Shown one piece after another: positions 6,611-9,583 of a stretch of 9,583 bases of DNA. The translations under genes were made by a program, and so were the position numbers. The first letter of the stretch is position 1, and every line of letters starts with the position of its first letter. Source of the stretch: Chthonomonas sp. UBA2391. Its GTDB lineage: Bacteria > Armatimonadota > Fimbriimonadia > Fimbriimonadales > Fimbriimonadaceae. Under the pieces are notes generated by a model, which worked only from the letters and a program-made list of their open reading frames with translations, was not told the origin of the DNA and made no database searches. The stretch covers positions 18,144-27,726 of the forward strand of contig DDSL01000086.1 in assembly GCA_002343825.1 (NCBI GenBank), written 5' to 3'.

Positions 6611-7195
6611 ATGGCCTCCGTCTGGACCACTCGCCAAAAAATCCTTGGGAATCTTCTCCCTGGAATCCCTGCCCTTGGCGCGGCCTTATGGGCGTACTAC
6701 CACTGGCTGCCCCAGGGTCGCATCGTCGCATTGCTGATGATGGCGGTCGTGGCCACCGGGGTCCAACTGGTGGCCCTCAACTACCTGGGCTTCGTTGGCA
6801 ACGCTCGGATGAGAGCTCAAATCGCGAAGAAGCACGGTCTTTATCCCTCGCAAGGGTTCTTTGTCGGCTATGCGCCCGAAGGCTACGTCGATATCTGGGA
6901 TACCCACAAGGACATCGGTTTTCTGATTCTGCAAGCCGAGGGACTGGTATTCCGCGGGGATACGGAGTCGTTTGTCATTCCCTGGTCCGAGATTCTCTCA
7001 GTGGAGCTCCGGAAGAACGTTCACAGCACGGTCGGCCTGGGAGGCTGGGTTTGGGTCCGGACGGCTCAGGGCGCTTTCGGGATCGAGCCTCGAACCCGGC
7101 CGACTCTACTAGCCAGCAAGAAGGATCGCCCCGAGATTCTCGGTCAGATCCAAAAATACGTAAGCCCCCAGGCGGCGGTGCCTGGGGGCTTTTGA
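6611..7195 (+). CDS. Two-TM membrane protein of unknown function
   Basis: A 194-residue protein I do not recognise. Residues about 14-33 and 37-62 are two hydrophobic segments forming a short membrane hairpin. About 130 residues follow that are probably cytosolic. The stretch 99-170 is beta-rich (DIGFLILQAEGLVFRGD, FVIPWSEILSVELRK, GGWVWVRTAQGAFGIEPR). The pattern of an 'xGLVFRGD' strand, a 'xIPWSEI' strand and paired tryptophans resembles bacterial PH-like (bPH) membrane proteins. That is a loose resemblance, not a firm assignment. No Shine-Dalgarno is seen before the ATG at 6611, and the large hairpin at 6521-6602 ends eight bases upstream. The last ten or so codons are also the stem of a transcription terminator, so the C-terminal AAVPGGF is probably not under strong functional constraint. 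It faces flagellin tail to tail. Confidence 0.85.
   Translation: MASVWTTRQKILGNLLPGIPALGAALWAYYHWLPQGRIVALLMMAVVATGVQLVALNYLGFVGNARMRAQIAKKHGLYPSQGFFVGYAPEGYVDIWDTHKDIGFLILQAEGLVFRGDTESFVIPWSEILSVELRKNVHSTVGLGGWVWVRTAQGAFGIEPRTRPTLLASKKDRPEILGQIQKYVSPQAAVPGGF
7162..7193 (+). terminator. Intrinsic terminator overlapping the 3' end of the membrane protein gene
   Basis: AAGCCCCCAGGC (7162-7173) pairs perfectly with GCCTGGGGGCTT (7180-7191) around a GGCGGT loop, running into TTTT (7190-7193). The stop codon TGA is at 7193-7195, so nearly the whole hairpin lies inside the coding sequence. Read from the minus strand, the stem has no T-run but could still slow transcription arriving from flagellin. 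Confidence 0.88.
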
Positions 7196-7199
7196 ACCA

Positions 7200-7217
7200 C
7201 CGCCCCGCGTTGGGCGG
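7200..7217 (-). terminator. Weak hairpin just after the flagellin stop
   Basis: CCGCCC (7200-7205) and GGGCGG (7212-7217) can form a 6-bp stem 12 bases beyond the flagellin stop. No T-run follows on the minus strand, so termination is doubtful; it may act together with the 7162-7191 stem. Confidence 0.3.
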
Positions 7218-7228
7218 CGAGTGCGACC

Positions 7229-8659
7229 TTATCCTCGCAGCAAGGACAGAACGGCCTGGCTGCTGGAGTTGGCTTGAGCGAGCATCGAGAGACCCGACTG
7301 TTGAAGAATCTGCAACTTCGTAAAGTTGGTCATTTCTTCGCTCATGTCCGCGTCTCGGATCGTCGAATTAGCGGCGCTCAGGTTTTCCTTTGCGACACCA
7401 AGCGATCGGAAGCTCGATTCCAGCGTATTGCGGACGAAGTTACCGATGTTCCCTCGTTGAACCGAGACGTTGTTGATAGCCGTGTCGATGGCGGAGAGAG
7501 CCGAGGTGACACCCGATGCAGTGGTGATGTCGAGGCCGTTGGTACCCAGCGTGGTCGAGCTCATGTTATTGAGCGACAGACTGGTCGTTTGGCCCGAGTT
7601 GGCACCGATCTGGAAGTTGGCCGAACCAGCGGTGACGTTAGCCACGTTGGTTGCGGCGAGCGTGCCATCAGCGGCCGATTCGGTTAGCTTGAACACGTTT
7701 CCAAAGTCGTCCCGGAACGTTCGCCCGTCAGTGGCTTGGGCCGTTCGACCGGTGATCGTCGTACTTCCATAGGAGATCGTGGCGACTGCGTCAACGCCCG
7801 CCGTGGTGGTGTTGAGAGTTCGCGAGCCAACGGCCGCAAAACCAAGGTTTGCCACACTGTTGGTGATCTGAATCGAGTTCGACGAGGTTCCGAAGTTGGT
7901 CGCGGTGAAGACCAAGTTACCACCCGTGACCGCAGCCCGGACACCCGTATCCGAGGAGCGCGAGTTGATGTTATCGATCAAGCTCTGCCACGAGGTGTTG
8001 CTCGCAACGTTAAAGGTGACGTTGTTGATGCTCAATTGCCCTTCAACGCCCACGTTAGCAGTTGCGTCGGCAACGGCCATCCCGGTGGTCGAAGCCTTCA
8101 CCGCAGCCGTGGTGACCTGAATGTTGACGTTACCGTTCGCGTTGACCGAGCGGTTGGAAGCAGCGGTACCAAAAGTCCCACCCATCGAAACCGATTCCAG
8201 GATGGATCGATCGATGATCGCGGTGGTAACGCCCGCGCTTCCGTCAAGGAGCTTCTTGGAACCATATTGCGTTTGCTGCGCAATCCGGTCGATGGAAGCC
8301 ATGATCGATTGAAGCTGGGTCTGGTTCGCTTGCTTTTGGTCGGTACTCAGGGTTGCGTCGTTGCTGTTCGCAAGGGCCAGCGATCGAGCCTGAGTAAGAA
8401 GCGAGTTGACTTCGCTCAAGGCGCCTTCAGCGGTCTTGGCGTAGTTCTGGGCATCCTGGTTGTTCCGAAGAGCCTGGTCGATCGACTTCAGCTGGGTTCG
8501 GAACCCTTCCGAAATCTGGAGACCGGCAGGATCGTCGGCGGCCGAGTTGATCCGAAGACCAGTCGAGAGACGGGTCATGGCGATCGAGGTCGCCTTTCCG
8601 GTTTCGCCCAGATTGCGCAGGGCGTTCATTGCCAGGGTGTTGGTATTGATTCGAAACAT
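7229..8659 (-). CDS. fliC: Flagellin, flagellar filament subunit
   Basis: A 476-residue flagellin. The N-terminal D0/D1 helices (1-140) carry MFRINTNTLAMNALRNL, STGLRINSAADDPAGLQISE, AQNYAKTAEGAL and IDRIAQQTQYGSKKLLDG. The C-terminal D1/D0 helices (about 385-476) carry IDTAINNVSVQRGNIGNF, ENLSAANSTIRDADMSEEM and LAQANSSSQAVLSLL. The middle (141-384) is a Thr/Ser/Asn/Gly-rich surface domain with a flagellin-IN-like stretch near 205-270 (LSINNVTFNV ... SLIDNINS). No signal peptide is present, as expected for export through the flagellar type III apparatus. GGAGG lies about nine bases before the ATG at 8659, a strong ribosome site suited to high expression. No other flagellar gene is nearby. 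Arg92 aligns with the TLR5-contact Arg90 of Salmonella flagellin, but the Glu114 equivalent is Ser. Confidence 0.97.
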   Translation of the reverse strand: MFRINTNTLAMNALRNLGETGKATSIAMTRLSTGLRINSAADDPAGLQISEGFRTQLKSIDQALRNNQDAQNYAKTAEGALSEVNSLLTQARSLALANSNDATLSTDQKQANQTQLQSIMASIDRIAQQTQYGSKKLLDGSAGVTTAIIDRSILESVSMGGTFGTAASNRSVNANGNVNIQVTTAAVKASTTGMAVADATANVGVEGQLSINNVTFNVASNTSWQSLIDNINSRSSDTGVRAAVTGGNLVFTATNFGTSSNSIQITNSVANLGFAAVGSRTLNTTTAGVDAVATISYGSTTITGRTAQATDGRTFRDDFGNVFKLTESAADGTLAATNVANVTAGSANFQIGANSGQTTSLSLNNMSSTTLGTNGLDITTASGVTSALSAIDTAINNVSVQRGNIGNFVRNTLESSFRSLGVAKENLSAANSTIRDADMSEEMTNFTKLQILQQSGLSMLAQANSSSQAVLSLLRG

Positions 8660-8758
8660 TCTTGTTATCCTCCGTGATCGCCGCCCCAGTTGCCTGAAGA
8701 GCGGTTTGCGAGGCCCCGGGTGGAGCGTGTCATCCTGACTCTCGCATCGAGGGTCTTA

Positions 8759-8775
8759 TTCAACAACCATGCCAA
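8759..8775 (-). promoter_or_regulatory. Sigma-54-like -24/-12 match upstream of flagellin
   Basis: On the minus strand 8775-8759 reads TTGGCATG-N4-TTGAA, close to the sigma-54 consensus TTGGCACG-N4-TTGCW with correct GG to G spacing. The important -12 C is replaced by A. Transcription would start near 8748, giving a leader of about 89 bases before flagellin. Sigma-54 control of flagellins is known in other bacteria; the mismatch keeps this tentative. Confidence 0.28.
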
Positions 8776-8793
8776 AGTGTTTGCTATCAGAAA

Positions 8794-8870
8794 TACTAGC
8801 TAGTAACGAAGTATGGCGTTTTTACTAGGTTCTTAACTCCTAAGCAATCTGTTTCAAGATCCTAGTAAAA
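8794..8870. repeat. TACTAG palindrome and inverted repeat cluster in the flagellin spacer
   Basis: The 8660-8878 divergent spacer contains TACTAGCTAGTA (8794-8805), a perfect 12-bp palindrome. It also contains TTTTACTAGG (8820-8829), facing its exact inverted copy CCTAGTAAAA (8861-8870). Together these give four TACTAG half-sites within 74 bases. The right arm overlaps the -10 of the gene at 8879. This looks like binding sites for a dimeric regulator shared by the two divergent genes. The repeats are observed; the regulator is inferred. Confidence 0.6.
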
Positions 8871-8871
8871 T
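8866..8871 (+). promoter_or_regulatory. -10 element for a leaderless transcript of the 8879 gene
   Basis: TAAAAT ends seven bases before the ATG at 8879, placing the predicted RNA start at or next to the start codon. No Shine-Dalgarno is present, which agrees with leaderless translation. No clear -35 is visible 16-18 bases upstream. The hexamer overlaps the right arm of the CTAG inverted repeat, so a factor bound there would compete with RNA polymerase. Confidence 0.5.
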
Positions 8872-8878
8872 CACTAAG

Positions 8879-9295
8879 ATGACGCTGTCAGAGTTCGTGG
8901 CAAAGACCAAGCGCGAAATTTTTTCCGAGTTGCAAGCAGGTAAAATTCCTAGCATCGGTGAGTTCGATTCACGCCGAATCGAGGATGGCCGCAAGCTCGG
9001 CCCGGTTCAAATCGGGTCGGCCAGCTTCTCCCCCACCGAAATCCAACTGGAGTTTCTCTACAGCGATGGAAAGGGCAATACCGTCATTCTTCCTGTAAAA
9101 CTTACTAGCCCTGAGAGGATCGTATTCTTACCAGTACCCGAGTGGGTCGTGGAGTCGATTTGGCAGGGTGACATCGACGGGTCTTTCCACTTCGAAACCC
9201 AAGCGCAACAACTTTTGCAGAAATTCTTATTGCTTATTGAGCCGGAAAACAATCTAGGATTGTTCGGGCCTAAGCAAGCAACCCGACGCGAATAG
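8879..9295 (+). CDS. Small conserved-looking protein of unknown function
   Basis: A 138-residue soluble protein I do not recognise. It has no signal peptide or membrane segment. Residues 1-20 are an amphipathic helix (MTLSEFVAKTKREIFSELQA). Residues 40-85 are predominantly beta (GPVQIGSASF, EIQLEFLYSD, NTVILPVKLT, IVFLPVPEWVV). Residues 90-135 include a Trp/aromatic stretch (VESIWQGDIDGSFHFE), a helix (AQQLLQKFLLLI) and an Asn/Gly tail (EPENNLGLFGPK). It is not FliW or another flagellar export or assembly factor that I can match, despite lying next to flagellin. Coding is supported by the promoter placement and by the 5-bp gap to the downstream hydrolase gene, which suggests an operon. It is a little richer in A/T codons than its neighbours. 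Confidence 0.8.
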   Translation: MTLSEFVAKTKREIFSELQAGKIPSIGEFDSRRIEDGRKLGPVQIGSASFSPTEIQLEFLYSDGKGNTVILPVKLTSPERIVFLPVPEWVVESIWQGDIDGSFHFETQAQQLLQKFLLLIEPENNLGLFGPKQATRRE

Positions 9296-9300
9296 GTCCC

Positions 9301-9583
9301 ATGTCCACGACAATTCTTTCCACTTGGCAACGGCCCGGCGAGGTCGCAATTCGAGCCGCCTACGAGGCCCGACGCACCGGCGCGGACCTCCTCACGACCC
9401 TTGAACGAGGGCTTGCCGCCGCCGAAGAAGACCCCGACTTGATCGCAATCGGCCGCGGGTCGGTTCCCAACTCCGAAGGCGTTCTCGAACTTGACGCGAG
9501 CATGATGGAGGGTCGCGAACTAAGGGCCGGGGCTGTTTGTGCCGTCCAAGACATCCTCCCCGTGATCTCGGTGGCCCGGCTCG
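9301..9583 (+). CDS. N4-(beta-N-acetylglucosaminyl)-L-asparaginase / isoaspartyl peptidase family, 3' end beyond window
   Basis: The first 94 codons of an Ntn-hydrolase of the glycosylasparaginase family are present; the right edge cuts the rest. Family signatures seen are ILSTWQRPGEVAIRAAYEA (5-23), AEEDPDLIAIGRGSVPNSEG (41-60, family G-GG-xPN-x-G, here with RGS in place of GG), VLELDASMMEG (61-71) and LRAGAVCAVQDILPVISVARL (74-94). The autocatalytic nucleophile Thr and substrate residues lie downstream of the window, so activity cannot be judged. No signal peptide is present, so it is probably cytoplasmic. The likely role is hydrolysis of GlcNAc-Asn or beta-aspartyl bonds in nitrogen and peptide recycling. 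It begins 5 bp after the stop of the 8879 gene with only a weak AGG upstream, which implies coupling. Confidence 0.9.
   Translation, partial: MSTTILSTWQRPGEVAIRAAYEARRTGADLLTTLERGLAAAEEDPDLIAIGRGSVPNSEGVLELDASMMEGRELRAGAVCAVQDILPVISVARL

Noticed and set aside
5933..6637. Minus-strand open frame opposite cyclophilin and the hairpin
   Set aside because: It is a shadow of the cyclophilin gene and its end runs through the 6521-6602 hairpin; no protein family features are seen.
7736..8677. 313-codon plus-strand open frame opposite flagellin
   Set aside because: It is antisense to an unmistakable flagellin, has Arg/Gly/Val-rich composition, and has no ribosome site or domain.
8660..8700. Sigma-28-type -10 (GGCGATCA on the minus strand) before flagellin
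   Set aside because: There is no matching -35, and the RNA start would fall on the ribosome site only a few bases before the ATG.
8794..8870. CTAG repeats as transposon ends or an attachment site
   Set aside because: No transposase, integrase or target duplication is present, and the repeats lie neatly in a promoter spacer.
8879..9295. The small gene as FliW, the flagellin assembly factor
   Set aside because: Its position next to flagellin is suggestive, but the sequence lacks the FliW pattern and I cannot align it.
1..9583. Defence system, prophage, CRISPR or other mobile system
   Set aside because: All genes are housekeeping, envelope or motility types apart from two unknowns. No repeat arrays, nucleases, integrases or phage genes were seen.

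Overview
The window is GC-rich bacterial chromosomal DNA from a flagellated organism that exports an extracellular polysaccharide. It carries eight complete protein genes and two genes cut by the window ends. There are no rRNA or tRNA genes, insertion sequences, phage genes or CRISPR arrays. GC-rich codon use, TTG starts, several genes without a Shine-Dalgarno sequence, a LexA with an unusual operator-like dyad, and this gene mix would fit an environmental lineage such as Armatimonadota (Fimbriimonadia). That placement is an impression, not a proof.

Left part, minus strand (1-2276): a canonical lexA (2276-1644), followed 22 bp downstream by a secreted protein with an N-terminal DNRLRE domain that runs off the left edge (1621-1). 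The lexA leader holds a perfect 8-bp inverted repeat, containing CTGT-N11-ACAG, that is a good candidate autoregulatory LexA site.

Centre, plus strand (2430-5931): a tight operon. A membrane-anchored SurA/PpiD-like chaperone with a degenerate parvulin domain overlaps rsmI (16S rRNA C1402 2'-O-methyltransferase) by 17 bp. rsmI in turn overlaps a Wza/GumB-type polysaccharide export protein by 4 bp. A strong intrinsic terminator closes the operon at 5899-5931. A cyclophilin-type prolyl isomerase (5963-6511) and a two-TM membrane protein of unknown role (6611-7195) follow. They are separated by a very GC-rich, multi-tier hairpin at 6521-6602. A second strong terminator is built into the last codons of the membrane protein gene.

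Right part: flagellin (8659-7229, minus) stands alone. It is divergent from a small unrecognised protein gene (8879-9295), which is followed 5 bp later by the start of an N4-(beta-N-acetylglucosaminyl)-L-asparaginase-like Ntn hydrolase (9301 to the right edge). The 219-bp divergent spacer carries four TACTAG half-sites arranged as a palindrome and an inverted repeat, a weak sigma-54-like match facing flagellin, and a leaderless-type promoter for the small gene.

Most of the window is ordinary housekeeping and surface biology. The most distinctive signals are regulatory or structural: the lexA dyad, the 6521-6602 hairpin, and the CTAG-rich flagellin spacer.
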